In this document: one piece after another, positions 46,420 to 60,097 of the stretch
How positions within the stretch are numbered: position 1 is the stretch's first letter
Layout: the number at the start of each line of letters is the position of its first letter
NCBI GenBank assembly: GCA_050084515.1
Contig: CM114271.1
Span: 22,754,001 to 22,818,000 of the forward strand
Length of the DNA stretch: 64,000 bases
Origin: Blasia pusilla
Lineage: Eukaryota; Marchantiophyta; Marchantiopsida; Blasiales
Reading direction: 5' to 3'
Program-made: the position numbers and the translations under genes
Notes under the pieces: model-generated
What the model saw: only the letters and a program-made list of their open reading frames with translations
Databases searched by the model: none
Told to the model about the DNA's origin: nothing

Positions 46420-49080
46420 TTGATACAACCAACCAATGGCGTGAATGGTACCAGCAGCTAGCTAGAACAGATGTCCTGTGTGCATAGATTGCAGGCTCTT
46501 GCAGGAGGGCTGTCGATGTCTACCCCTGAGTGAGCATAAACTTTAAGGCATTGAATGAAATGTTCAGATCTGCACAGGGAATCAGATAAGCCAATTGCGG
46601 CTGCGCGGCGTTCCACATTGCTTGTACGTGTAAGCCAGTTCAACTAACCTCGCAGTGGCGCGCGAAAGCGGGGAGTCCATGTATGATTTAATTGCTGCTT
46701 CGTCGACTGGAGCTGTGCTCGCTCGGTACTGATGTAGATAATCCCCGTCGCCCAATATTGATGCTTGGTTCGAGTCATGATCATGCGCAGGAGTCTGTTA
46801 CATTCTTGAATTTGAACCGAGTTCCCCCCTCCATGGTCTCCAGGCGTAGGGTGGCCCCACCCACTCTCGATGAAGCTGTCACGTCCGTGTTCATATGCAT
46901 GCACTCTCACGATTCAGAAGTTTGGGTCACATCTACATTCAGTTACGTCGCACTGACAACAATAGGAGTGTACATCTCAGCCCAGATGCCGCCCCATGTG
47001 GCTAGGTTCGCTCCGAGGTCTTATTCGGAGGTCAGTAGTCGCTTTCAAAATCAGGGATCTGAGAATCGTCATGATCAGTCGTAATGGAGATAGCCAACCT
47101 TGGCCCTCGAAACAAATAGAGCCCGGTCGGTTATCTTCTCGGAAACCGTACGTGATAGAAATCCAGAGGTGTCAAAGCGGTAGCCTCCAATTCTGTGTCA
47201 AGAGCAGTCTGGCACTGGGGAGAGGCAAATGATTGGCACGGTGCCGCTGGATATCCAATTAAGTTTGAAGCTCGCGTTGAGCTAGTCGCGGAAATGGCGC
47301 TTGTAGAAGGCGAGAATGAAGCAGGAGAGCACTTTCTTCAACATTCACCGAACGAAAGAGTCTCGTAGCCAGCATGTGCTCACGACCGAAACGCAATCAA
47401 GATAAGGCAGAATCCGAGATGGATGCGCTACTTCACGGAACGGGATATCTTCTCGTCGGTGCAGTTCATCAGCTGCCATCCTAAGCGTGTGACCGGCCAG
47501 TCTGCCTTCTGAAACCATCCCAAGTTCGCTTGATTTGGTTATACTCAGAATTCTCCAGCTCCAACATTTCTTTTGGAACTACTCTGAAAACAATCGCACC
47601 GGAGCCAGACCTGCTCACAGCTCGTCCCTGAAGAGAAACAAAACTACAACTCCCGATTGGTTCATTCAAATGCTAACATTCCACGGATCCAGAATGTTTG
47701 CAGCTCAAGGCAAGTTCGAGATTTATGAGCTTTCCAAGGGCTACTGCTAGTGTCTAAGTGCATCTGGTTCAACCTTTCCAGGTACGTCTGGAAGGAGGTC
47801 CGTTGGATACTTGGCAGCTATTGGCAGCGCCGATCGTCACAGACCGACTAAAGTGATTGCTCACCTGTGCGGCCGATGAAGGCCACTCGGTAAACCGCGC
47901 TCCCGCTTCGAATTCGTCCTCGAGCCTGGTGAGTTCCTACTCCGTGTGAAGTTCGGACGGCATTTCCTCAAAAATAGCACATCGAAAATCAGCATCCGTT
48001 TCGACCAATTGGTGTCCATCCAAAGCCGGAAATCCATGATTAGACAGGTGCGAGAATCAGAAGTCCTACGACGGTTCCTGAGGAACCTTTCAACTGCAAT
48101 CAATTCTCATTCATTCATCAAAAGCAGACAATCTATCGTTTCTAGAACCTTCACTAACAGGCCCCTACTACGCTGCTAAATCCTTAATCAGTTAATAGAC
48201 CTGCAGCGGCACGTCTAGGGTAGGGTCATAGAGATGACAACTCGCTCGTGCGATGATGACATCCTATCTCTCCCTGAGTCCCTCTCTCCCTGCGCTTCAA
48301 ATTGCTGCGGTTATGTTTGGTCGCAAGGCTACGACAGGCACTCTTTAAGGGAGTGCAGTCTCCCCATTCTATGGGGTGCATGACAGGCGGGATCTACTTA
48401 ATGGTTACAGTCTCAGTCTGTCAATTCTTAGCCTCCCTCCAATCCGAATCTTCCATATCTCCTTACTTACTACGTCATTCATTCACTTCGTGTCGGGCCC
48501 GAGCCCAAAAGCATCGGAGCTGGCCCGAATTGTGAAAATAAACGGGAGGCCAACACGCGTCCATATAAGTGGTCTCACGAGTCCATGGAGGTCCCAGGGG
48601 ACTACAAATTCAACTGAACTCATGCCACTTACTCGCGTCATCCAACGAAGTACGAGTAGCACGTAGTCTACTCTCCGGTTCCGCGGCACTGCAACGTCTG
48701 AGAACGACGACGCATAAGCACACGAATGAAGGAGATCAGAAAGATCAGTGGTAAAGGCAGACAGGCAGGAAACGTGGCCAAATCTCATAAAAAGGAGGAC
48801 CGTTTGAGTGAAGTCACTTGCACGTAATCCTCACTAGAGTGAGATAGCTTCGACAATCCCCTCGTTCTTTCTAGCCACCGTTTCTTTTTATTTTTCTTTT
48901 CCTTTTTCGTTTCCCCCGGTAATGCGCATTCTGTTCCATTTTTGTGCGCACTCGAGAAGGTGCTGCTTTAGCAGTCATTGATATCGCAGAGAAGCGCTAG
49001 AACTAGCTGGAAAAGGGGGCTGCTCTTGGACTCGCTCGATTTCTCAAATGTGGAAGAAATATACCACGAGAACAATATAT
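46420..49080. other. Intergenic upstream of the lipase gene, no gene recognised
   Basis: Composition is balanced, unlike the AT-rich deserts, but frames on both strands are short and unrecognised. 48310-48400 (GGTCGCAAGGCTACGACAGG) repeats a motif of the repeats in intron 2 of the lipase gene (51275, 51570). Confidence 0.5.
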
Positions 49081-49085
49081 TTACA

Positions 49086-49118
49086 TATATAGCAGAGTGA
49101 TTGATGTAGCAATTATAT
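49086..49118 (+). promoter_or_regulatory. Possible TATA region of the lipase gene
   Basis: TATATA at 49086-49091 and ATTATATATC near 49112 lie 160-190 bp before the ATG at 49273. Either could serve as TATA box, but no transcription start can be read from sequence. Confidence 0.25.
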
Positions 49119-49272
49119 ATCGAAGCCTGTCGGTCTTTGTCCCGAGCATGTTCTGTGCCTCGATCAAGTTCGATACAAATCTTGGGAATCTCGTCTTGTT
49201 TCGTATGTCGACTGGCATGAATCACAAATCTGACGAATCTGAGAAAAATACGTGCAGGTAACAGCCGTGGAG

Positions 49273-52200
49273 ATGGCAGGACGAAGGCGAAGTGTCCCAG
49301 TGGTTGCAGTGATACTTCTCGCAGCGACACTCCTGAGGGATTTTCATCCGACGATGGGTAATACAAGCAGCAGCCCTCTGGTGCCTGCGTTCATAATATT
49401 GGGCGATTCTACTGTAGACGTGGGCACAAACAATCACTTGCTGACAGTGGTCCGATGCGATTTCGACCCGTATGGCCGAGATCTGCAGCAGCTGCCCAGA
49501 GGACGCTTCTCCAATGGTCTCCTGGTCCCCGACTACCTCGGTACGTACTGATCGTACCAGATTTAACAACCATCTTGACAGCCATAAATTGATCACAGAA
49601 TCGTACAGAGGAGACAACATGATCTAGGCTACTAACATGGTTCACGAATGGGGCATTGAAAGATGTGATGTCGCCCTCAGACCTTACCTTGAATTGATTT
49701 TGAGTTCTGTTGGAGGAAAGAGGCCAATCGTGCAGTTGACACTTCTCAGTGTATGAAATTCGCTCGCTTCTTATACGGCATCCCTTTGTCATGGGCCAAC
49801 TGCCTCGAGGAAATTTCAAATCTGTAGACTGACCAGGCAGGTCACGGATGGCCTGCCTTCGTGGGTTTTAGACCTCGAAGGAAAATGAATTCTGATATGT
49901 AGAGAGAAAGTACGCCGCTGCTGCAGCGCTCGCATCAGCTTGAGGAGGTCCAGTACAAGATAGAATTTGCTTTCACAAATGCTGTTGTTCGTTTTTGGTG
50001 CAGCTCGAGAATTGGGCCTCCCATTTCCTATATCATACTCCGACACAAAAGCGGAAGGGGATATTAGACTCTTGACCGGCGCCAACTTTGCATCTTCTGG
50101 CTCAGGATGGCTCAACTTAACTGCCCAGATTTACGTAAGAGCTTCACTCAGGATTCAACGTCTCTCCATTCTAAATGAACCGAGATTCACACAAATTTCC
50201 CCTCCTCTGATCTAATTCCCTGTTCATTTCTTCCTTCTACTGCAACCATTCTATTCCAGTCACTAGCAACGTCCACCCAGAGCGCAAGGTCTGCATCGCC
50301 TGTAGACTAATTCTCTCTCGACTGTAGATCAATGTCAGTTGTAGCGGTTGTTGAAATGACCATGTCATTGGGGGGGAGCATCATAGGGAAGTCCAGCTAT
50401 ATCGTGCCATGTACCACCGCTTAAAGAAGGCTCAACGGATTGTTATTACTTCCTCCTACCGAACTTGAATTGTAGGAAAAAGGGCGATTGGACGTAGAGT
50501 GACGAAAAGCCAGGCAAGAAATCTTAACGAAGTGTGGTGGAAGCTCAAATAAAATTCATAGCTTTCACTGCGTTTTTCTTTTTCCGAACGGATACAAGAC
50601 ATGAATAAAAGGAACTCATCGGAAGGTGGGAGGAGTCAGAGAGTCGGGGAACATCAAGGCCACACCCGGCCTTGGGTTTCTTGAGCCAGGGCTCAAGAAC
50701 GCATGTCGAAATGGGACAGCCTCCCTCTTTCGGAATGCCACTGACGGACAAGGAAGATATATGGGGAGACAAATAACAGCCTGCATAGTGTGGGTGAAGA
50801 AGTGGATGAGGTTGGCCACATGAATGCAAGAAATTCACTGAGAGCACACACTCCCTTCCACTTCAAAATTGCCAAGCTTCTGTCTCCGTAGCTTCTATCC
50901 AGGTACAATTACCTACAGTCTTTGCCAAAGGTCCTACGTTTTGTTGGGTACGCACACACGCACACTACATGAGAAAGTCCGCTACAACCTTTCCTGTCAC
51001 TAGCACCTTCCACCTTGAGTAGTGATTCACTGCCCAAATCTGCTGCACTTGTAAGTCACGTGTATTGGGAATCCCATTTAGGTGAGGAAGATCGTGTTGT
51101 TAAGAGCTCCTTCGTTGATACCTGGAATCTTCGCAACCACACTCTGTATGGTCAGCACTCGCACGATCAGAGAGAAATCTCCCTAATATCGAATAGTTTC
51201 TTTTCACTTCTTCCTTTCTCTGCAAGAACCCATCCTAGTCTCTAGCACCGTCAACCTTGTGGGTTTCTGTGGTCGCAGGTTACCACAGGCACTATTTCAG
51301 GAGAACAGTCTCTCTCCATGTGGCCTATATTCAGTGCCCAAAGCTGCTGCACCGGCAAGTAACATGTATCGGCGATCTCAATCAGATCAGTAGATTAAAG
51401 AGGTTTTGTAAGGAGATTCTTAGTTGCTACCTAAAAGCTCCGCACCAACACTCTGTATGGTCAGCACTCACACTTATGGGTGTCTCCCTCATCTCCAGCT
51501 GTGTTTTTCTCACTTCTTCCTCCCTCTCCACTCATCCTACTCTCTAGGGTGTAGTCGCGGGATCTATGGTCGCAATTCTACAGCAGGCACTTGTTGATGG
51601 GAACCGTCCCATGTTTCAAGGTGGGGGGGAATTTTTGGTCGGCGAGAGCACGGAGTGTAGGAAATTTTCTCTTCATGATCACTAGTGCACTGTATCTCTC
51701 GCGGGTTGTATGTGGGCTTCAATACCCAGTGCTGAAGTATTGTGATCATGATTTGCTGATCGCCACTAGAGAGCATAAGCCCACGCGCGTTGGGTGTACT
51801 TGCGCGCCTCCCTAGATTATGGTCAAAACGTCGTTATCTGACATCCAGACACAGAGACTCTGTTTAAAGGTCAGACAATTTATGAAACTTGAAACCTTGT
51901 GAATTCGCTCAGATGTGAGCCGCTTGCCAGGTGCAAATTGGAATCGGCTTCCCCTGTGAACGACAAAAGCACTCACAAAAGCTCTCCAGTAAGTCTTTGC
52001 TTGCTGTTCAGTAATGCGCACCGCCACAACGTCGCACGTTAGGGGGGATACATGCTTACCTGACGGAGCAGGATCAGTGGCTTCGACCTTCAACCTAAAC
52101 TTTGACCTAAGATATTCTTCCATGTCCCAAATCATGTCATGCGTGGGTAGTCTTCTCTCCTTGGCATCTGAGCCTAGCCTTGGAGAGAACAACTTTGTCA

Positions 52201-55200
52201 GCCACGTTCTCGCAGTTTGGTCAATCAGTAACGTTCACTGTAAATCAACGAGTTGTCATCTTCTCGGGCGACAATGTTGAATTGCTTCCGCATTGTAGGA
52301 TTTCGGATCATTGTATTCCATCATGCCTTCTTTGACAGTATTCTCACTCTAATGATTATAAGGGTTGAACTTGCTTTATCGGCTTGATCGCCTGATCTGG
52401 TACAGTGCTGTGGCTTGTGGATGGTGTGCAGAACGTGGTATCGTTTTCACAGCAGGTGCAGAACTTGAAGGAGTACAAGAGCAAGCTAATCTCCTTGGTT
52501 GGTGACAGCCGCGCGGCAGAAATATTGGGGGAAGCCTTATTCCTAATAAGTACAGGAACCAACGACTACATACTCAACTACTACTTGAATCCCGCCTTGC
52601 AGGCTCAGTACAACATCTCACAGTTCGAAGACCTGCTCATAACAACGGCGCTCCCAAATCTGCAGGTGAGAAGATGTGGTGCTGCACATGATGGAGTGCA
52701 CATTAATTTGGCCAATATTTCACTTAAGTGCTCGCTTACATGCTTGTTTTCGCGGGTAGTCTAAGATTCATAATCCCTAAAACTATTATCGATCTTCCTC
52801 CTGGCTTCCTTCTACTGCCTTCAGAATCTCCCTAGAAACCTCCATGGAAATTCAGAAGATTTTAATAATGTAGGTCTCATGAACCTACTTCTAAACCTAC
52901 CTTAATGTGTCTTTGTGTTTCCTGTCTTCAATTTCACCGCTATTCACTGTCTATACCGTCGACGCTGTCCATGCCTGTCTTTCTCTAAGTTGAATACCTG
53001 AATCATCCAGTTGATTCCTTCGTCTCTCCTCTTTAATTTTATCCGTGCTTGTTGACACTGCTGCAGTAAAGCGTCAGAACGAATTTCCTGCAGTTGGCAG
53101 GTACTGCCTTTGTGATAAATCCGGGTCCAACTACAACATTTGAGTAGAGATTGTCAGATTTCATGAGCAGCAGTAAGCCAATTCAGTAGTGAATTGGCGT
53201 TGCAACTATTCTTGATTTAAAACAAGACAGTCTCAACTTGAGTGATTTTGATCAATTGAAACATCGCAGGAAGTTTACAACATTGGAGCACGAAAGATAG
53301 TGCTAAGTTCGCTGCCCGCCATGGGCTGTCTGCCAGCAGCCATCTCCGTGCTCGGCTCGGGTGGGGACGACTGCGTTGCTTCTGTTAACGAGGTAGCGCG
53401 GAATTTCGACGCGACCTTGAAGCGCATGGTCCCGACCTTGAATCTCGAAGGCGCCATCCTGCTGGATCTCGACGGCTACAGTCTTCTGTCCGAAGTGTTT
53501 GAGAACCCTTCGGAGTATGGTAATGCGCTCACCATTACCCTTTCGGTTTTAACGTCCGTTACGTCCTTTGGATTGCCCATTTTGCCCGTCTCTGTGATGA
53601 TTCGTGCATGAAACTTATGTGAAACGTCTTCATGCTACGTGGCATGGAGTTGCCATCACAAGTCTAGCTGGATTGGGTACGAACCCTTTCTTCTTACTGC
53701 AGGTGAGTGAGGACAAAGCTAAAATTTGGGGCCAGGGTCTGTGACGACACGTCACTTCAGGGCATGCTTGCAGTGTGTGACACGTCAGTTTATCGTGTGC
53801 TGACGTGGCGAAGGTGACTCAGATTTTGAGTTGTTTTGGGGCTGACGGGTACAGAGAATTTCGTTGCACTCATCCTGAATTAATACCTCGAATATAAAAC
53901 GAAGTTCCTTAATTTTAAGGTCTTTTCAGTCTTTCGTTACGGCTAATTTCTAATTGAAATAGAAATTATGAAATGACTGTGCAGTGAGTATTTGCTTGGT
54001 AGGGCCCTGCGGCAATTTAGTTGTTTGCTAGAAGCCCTAAGATTGAATGACACTAGATTTATTTCTTTTAATTCCGTGTCATTTCGGTTTGAAGGGTGCT
54101 AGCCGATAACAAAACTCTCTCAAGTTTGTATCGAGAAAATATTTCCATGATGTAAAAAAAGGAAATTAAACAAAAATCTTCTCAAAGGTACTTTTTATGG
54201 TAACACGTAGAGACATAAACTTTAGGCATCACATCCATAAAAGCATCCATGACACGAGTCTACATATTTTCTCTAAGAAAAACACTAGGAAGGACATCTT
54301 TCTTTGAAGAGAATAAAATTTTAATTTTTCACAATCTTATTTATCAATAAATATATCAAATGAATCTTCAATTGGACATAATTGAAATGTGTTTTGAATT
54401 GTAGAATTATACCTCTTCCCATCACTATTGACTCTAAGCTTCACACTTTGTGTTCTCTTATGGCCATGAGATTAACCTTTGTCATAGGATTGTAGAAATT
54501 ATTTATTTACTTACGTCTCTGATGTGGCATGACACATAAGAGACGATGAATCTCAAGAGAGTGTTTTTATGATTAACAAAGTGAGGAATTGATTTATATT
54601 GTTGTTGGCCTTATGGTTGAAAGGTCATCTAATTTTATATTTCTTTTCAATGTAAATTTGATTTTTTTACTTATATTAGTATTCTTCTTTCATTATTTTT
54701 TTCTTATGTAGTATTTTATTTAGAGAAAATTTGAATGTAAGATTTCTCATCACACTAATATTCTCGGATAAGATAAAACTGTCTATGCGTGTATATGTGA
54801 GATATATATTTGTAAATATAAAATTTGAATTTACTATATGTAAGTTTCAAGCTTCTTATTGTGAAATTTGTTTTAAATTATTAATCGAAGAGTCGGCAGA
54901 ATTAGTTTTTGATGCCAATGCTTTTATTTTCTCTATTGTATTTTTTTTTAATAATAAATTGGACTTTTTAAACATTTTATCACATTTGACGGAATATGTT
55001 TCGTCACTAATGGGAGCACTAATCGAGTGTTTTAGCTGCCCTTCTGGCTATGAGGGAGGCAAGGTGAAAAGACACGGTCATGGCCGCCTCACTAAATGGC
55101 ATCCACCCAACGTGCGAAGGGAGACCATGAATCGAAGGCTCTCTCTCTCTCATCTGCCTTTCTCAAATAAAATTTACTTTAGACCTAACCTTGCGATAAT

Positions 55201-55411
55201 TGTTGTGCTTGAAGGATTCCAAGAGACTCGAAAAGCCTGCTGCGGGTCGGGCAAGATCGAAGTGGCCGTTCTGTGCAACGCGGCGAGCCTGGGGACGTGC
55301 AAGGACGCCTCCAAATTCGTGTTCTTCGACAGCTTCCACCCGACCCAAGCTTTCTACGAGCAGGTGGCGAGGGCAGTCATTCCCGACATCATCCGCCGGA
55401 TCTCACCATAG
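49273..55411 (+). CDS. GDSL esterase/lipase, five exons, 359 residues
   Basis: Exons are 49273-49540, 50004-50134, 52432-52665, 53270-53519 and 55215-55411, all with GT donors and AG acceptors. Joined they give 1080 bases and one frame. The ATG at 49273 gives MAGRRRSVPVVAVILLAATL, a secretion signal. Plant GDSL blocks are in order: FIILGDSTVD with the nucleophile Ser46, GRFSNG at 78-82, GANFASSGSGW, TGTNDY with Asn177, YNIGARKIVLSSLPAMGCLP, the ACCGSG block near 302-307 and FDSFHP with Asp333 and His336. Nothing catalytic is missing, and the length fits the family (about 350-370). These enzymes are secreted acyl-ester hydrolases, often acting on cutin or lipid substrates; the substrate here is unknown. 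Intron 4 (1695 bp) and intron 2 (2297 bp, with repeats) are long. The intron-4 donor, GTAATG, is weak. Confidence 0.9.
50240..51610. repeat. Degenerate tandem repeat in intron 2 of the lipase gene, about 310-bp period
   Basis: CACTCTGTATGGTCAGCACTC at about 51140 and again near 51452, TCTCTAGCACCGTCAACCTTG-type words at 50270, 51000 and 51238, and GGTCGCAGGTTACCACAGGC at 51275 (diverged at 51570) show a unit of about 310 bp. A further copy of the GGTCGCA part lies at 48315, outside the gene. Confidence 0.6.
54080..55195. other. AT-rich stretch in intron 4 of the lipase gene
   Basis: Composition changes from balanced to strongly AT-rich near 54080 and back near 55020, while the flanks look like ordinary gene sequence. 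A frame of 226 codons ending in exon 5 (54731-55411) is accidental upstream of 55215. It may be an old insertion that lengthened the intron; no ends are identified. Confidence 0.4.
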
Positions 55412-58400
55412 CTCACAAGGAAAAAGGGACGGACGGGGGCGGCCTCCTACCGGGCACGTCCTCCCTGTCGCTCGCTCGGCGTGCCAGGCGCTGGCACGCG
55501 TGCGAACGAAGGAAGGAAGGAATCGTGTGGGGTGCCAGCCAGGAGGCTACGGCGAGCATCTCGAAGCCGCCGGCGAAGTTGCTTTCTTCGAAGCTGAGAG
55601 GAGGTTTTCTTCGTGGGACCCGGTACATTGCCGGGAATGTCCAGTCGGAAACAGTAATCCCGGTTTTTCAACCGGTTTCCAGATACTAAATGCAAAAGAC
55701 ACGCTCGAATCCAACCGGTTTTTCGTAGGCAGGTTTAAACCAGTCGGCAATTCTCAAATTTTACCGGCTAGCTTTACTCTAAACCCCGGATCGCCCCGGG
55801 GTTACCATTTGGTTCTGCTCGACCAGTGAGGGGGTGACAAGTGAGTGAGTTGAGAGTAGCTTCGGAAGGAATAATGTAGAAAGGGCCGTGAGAATGGAAC
55901 GTAGATTCCAAAGGAAGAAATATCATAGATACAAATCCACTATGCGGCCAATTTTTTAATTTAAAGTCGGACTCCAAAGGTTAGAGAAGATTAATATTGA
56001 AGAACATGACTAATCCAAATCCAATATGGAATCTATTCACATCCATTAGTTCAAAAATTCATATTCGAAAGTGAAAAATTTTGCAGAGTATCTTGCCTTC
56101 TACGGAATTGTGCTCGGAATCACAAACACTTGCATTTTGTAGGGGCAAGTTGGATTATATGATTGGGTATGGAGGTCTAGACGGGGAGAATCTTATGATA
56201 AATGGTTATACTACTTCTAGCGTTAGACTCACATATTGTTAGATAACAACATGGACGAAGTAGGGCATCCGCCTGCACTTGTAACTATCATAGATCCTGC
56301 TCAATTGAGAAAAATGGCTTTCACAACATCAAGAGTTCGACATCGAGACTTTCATTATTGTAAGGGGACAACATTCTTTCATACATTAGGCTCAACGTAA
56401 TCATAATCTTGCCATAAATACAGGTAAGGAAGATGGTCCCTTAAAACTTTCTAGCTTATGATTAGGATACGAAACTCCATTTTCAATGTGTTCCAATTAG
56501 ATCTTGCCATTTTATTTCATGACTACGTGAGCATATATGTGAGTATAATGGTAGTTTGGTGCAAAAATCTCATTATTTTTATTGTAAACCTCTTCGCATT
56601 TCTTTGTGATTTGCATTCTCACCATCATGCCATTTTTTTTTCATGGTAGTCTTAGGTTCCAAAAAAGGATACTTATTTAGCTTCACCAAAGAAGGACTTT
56701 TTTTTCATGCCCACTAGCTTTCTTTTAAGAGTTTTAGGTGTTCCAAAGTTTGGGAATCCCTTTAATCTTCTTTAAAAATTATTAAAATCTAAAAGAATTA
56801 TCTTAAAGAATTAAATAGATTTCAACCTTGTTCTTGTTGTTTAAAACCCAAATCTATTTGCTTAATATGTTTGTTTGCACGTACACCCTCCATTGCAATG
56901 CAGTTTCTTTATTGTTTATGCTTAAAATATGCACCTATATCCTACAAAGAGACCCCTTTAGATTGTGAGTTATGGATTAAATCTTTGTATAATGTTTGTA
57001 TGGAAAAGATTAAGTTTGTTCCACATATGGGGAAATGAGCATTATTTGCTATAGCAAGAGTGACGGTCAACTTCAAACACTTTTTGCTTGGTTCCATCAT
57101 CTTCATGCTTGTTCTTTGTGGAGTTTTTTGGATTTTGTGTTTACTCTAATTATAGTTAAAATTGACATTTGGCTATGTGGAAATTAAACTTAAATTCTTA
57201 TGCTTCATAATTTTACAAAATCACAAAAACAAAAAAAACTTTTTTTAATAATTATTCTATAATGAAAACTTGAATCGTATCTTACCACTACAAGTATCGC
57301 AACAAAAGACTATAATTCAATTTCTCATCAATAAATTAATTTTGCATCTTACTACTGTAAAAAAATTAAAACAAATACATTTAAAAATTTCCTTCTAAAA
57401 AATAAAACAAAACAAAAATTCATTACTAAATAACAAATACATCCTAAGATTCACCAACTGCTGCAATTGAATTACTCTTTTAATCACTTCACAATAATCA
57501 GGTTCGTATTTAAAAACCTAGTAAGTACGTGACTATAGCAATAACTCACTTTATCATGAAATAGCAGACTTTGATCATTATTGAATTACTCATAGTCATA
57601 AGTAAATGGTTCATATCCCACCTCATTCCATGTTTAAGTCCATCATCACACAAAAAGTTTACTTATAATAGTTGTAAGTTATTAGCCTTATCAATTTTGG
57701 AAGACACCAACTTTCTAGATGCATTGTTATTCCAATGAATCTAGCAACCATTTGTCATCTAGTGCATTTCATGTTGTCAATTTTATCCTCGGTTCTATAT
57801 CACTTGATGAGTTTAGATAGCCTATACTTCACGTCACATGATGATGGATTTTTTATTGCATCTAACATGTATTTTAAATTTTTTACGGCAATCATCAACA
57901 ACGTTTCTCACTACAACTTGCCCTAAAATTTCCATGTTAGGAAAACATCTTTGTGAATTAAGTCATTAATACCTACATGCTTGCCCTAGTTTAGGCTTTT
58001 TTGTCTCATAGAAAGCAAAGTTTTAAAGGTATCTATGTTTTGGATTTTTTTTCAATTTATCCAAAATATTGATGGATGGGAAAGTCTTCTATCTCTTTGT
58101 CTCCTTTGAAATCCACTTTCCATTAAGTAGGGCCAAATAATAAGGCCCAAACTTGCATCATTGTTAATGGGATGGAGTTAAGAAAACTTCAAAATTTGTT
58201 ATTATTTTTTGAAAACATAACTTCATAGGAAATGACTTTTTCCATCCAATTTTTTTCCTCATTTGATTTACATCAATCTCCATCATAGCAAATTGTTCCA
58301 TGTTATATTTCTATTAGACATCCACCGCCTACCTCTTAACTGCAGTTGGAGTTGCAGCAAGTAAAATTGTAGTAACAGGTGCGGAAAGCAAGCACAATGT

Positions 58401-59357
58401 TGCACAAAACCGTTTAGTGGAATCTTGATTTCTCCTGCAATGCGAGATATCACAGCAAGCAAATGTATTCAACGATATTGAACAAAGGAATACAATTGGT
58501 AGGTGGAAAGATATATTTCAGGATAATTTATTGTAGCATAGATCCTGAAGAGTTGCAAGAAATGTGGGTCAAGTTCACAAAGAATTTACTATCAATGTTG
58601 CTAGTTTGAAATGTGAAATTTTGCAACACGTTCATGGGAGTATGCATAAATGGGTTTTGAACAGATTACAGCATGCGAGCAGCAAAGGACCTACCACCTA
58701 CAGAGCGGAAATTGCTACTTGAATAAGATGGGAAGAAATTTTAGAATAGATAGTGCCACACGTTTTGGACTAAAAAATGAGCTGGAAAATTGTGATTGCA
58801 TCTAATAGGAGATCATATCAGCCACCTACATGGGCAGAAAAAATTGCGAAGAGATGCGTCCACGAATATCCAAATTCTCAACAGTAATCAAGGAGATCAG
58901 ATAAGAGAATGGTAGTCTCATGCTTTAGATTTTCTTATCTTCTTTTCAAAGACTAGAGGAGGCTCTCAAATAATCTCTAGAATGCTCTAACTTGCAGTTA
59001 ATAAGTTTTCTAAGCAACATTATACGTGGCGCTAAGCAATAGGAAACGCTTGCAAATTCAAATACAATCCTCATGGGAAGATAGACACAAGGAACACTAA
59101 CCTAGGGCAAGTGCATAAGAATGGAAGAAGGTGCAAGCAATAAAGCTACTAGATAGCAGTTCCATTCGAGGGGAAGCAAAGCACGAACAACAAAGGTAGC
59201 AACTGAGCTGAGCAGAATAGCAAATGGAACGCACCAACCAGCGTAGGTTCAAGATAAATCTCCGCGAGTGTAAATGAGCGAAAATTAGACGAGGCACTAA
59301 GAAAAGAATAGACATGGCGCTAAGCAATGGAATGCTTTTATAGACTAGAATGCACAT
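55412..59357. other. Lipase 3' flank and AT-rich intergenic DNA
   Basis: 55412-55850 is GC-rich, contains two AACCGGTT palindromes (55670-55677, 55713-55720) and may hold the 3' untranslated region; several frames there do not match known proteins. 55850-59357 is AT-rich with no recognised gene. Confidence 0.5.
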
Positions 59358-59525
59358 CATGGTTGCACAAAAACATACAAGTCCACTCTTAGGACGGACA
59401 AATTTGGACATGGATTACAAGAGATGGGACCTACACTTATAATTCATGATGAGATGCAAGGCAAGGGCAAGGGCAAGGGCAAGTGGGGCAATAAGGAGGA
59501 AGGGAATGGAGGTGCATTATATGAG
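59358..59525. mobile_element. hAT-like element, copy 11, partial
   Basis: The left end is CATGGTTGCACAAAAACATA. It follows the 37793 copy through AAGTCCA, TAGGACGGAC, GAGATGGGACC and GGGAATGGAGGTG, then the match stops without a CAACCTTG end. It belongs to the AG-rich subfamily and is truncated on the right, so no target duplication can be read. Confidence 0.65.
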
Positions 59526-60056
59526 GGCTCGTTTGAGGGACAACGAAACTAAGTGCGAAATACCATAATTGAGAGAAGAGATGAACGAGACGGAAAAAAA
59601 AATGTTGGTGTAGCATAAGGTGAATAAGCAAGCCGATCATGTATGGGTGGATACTCTGTGATAGCCAACAACATCAAATTCCTCATCGCATGCATGAGTT
59701 GAACAATTCCTACCAGGATTGGTGGAGGATCGATCGAGTGTGAAAGGATAAGCGTGAACGATCAATGGCAATACCAAGGAGCAGCAAGGGAAGGACAAAC
59801 AAAGATGCTTCACTCCGCAAGCAGAGTAGACTCTAGCCAAGCATTCAAAACCCTCACAGATGGTTGGGTCTAGTTTCCGCCTCCTCAATATAGGCAATCC
59901 GCCGAGCATTCATTGCAACGGCCAAAGCGGCATCCTCTCTACTTAGAACCCTAGGAGACTCCGCATATGACTTGATGCCACGTAATGACGAACATTAGTT
60001 GGAGTTCATGCCCATCAAGAATGAAAATCTACAACATGGAGCCGCCCCAACATGGA

Positions 60057-60097
60057 GGTTTTGACTCTTTGAGTCCCCCCCTATGGGTTTTCCATCA
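60057..60097 (+). repeat. Short fragment shared with the 13-kb retrotransposon copy
   Basis: TTTGACTCTTTGAGTCCCCC and ATGGGTTTTCCATCA match 13140-13193 in order, with a small internal gap. It is too short to assign on its own and is probably a remnant of the same 3' region. Confidence 0.5.

Noticed and set aside
49222-49819. Minus-strand frames opposite lipase exon 1
   Set aside because: Shadows of the spliced plus-strand gene; no family features.
54731-55214. Upstream extension of lipase exon 5 as one 226-codon frame
   Set aside because: The part before 55215 is AT-rich intron without similarity; the acceptor at 55213-55214 joins exon 4 in frame (YG|FQETRKACCG).
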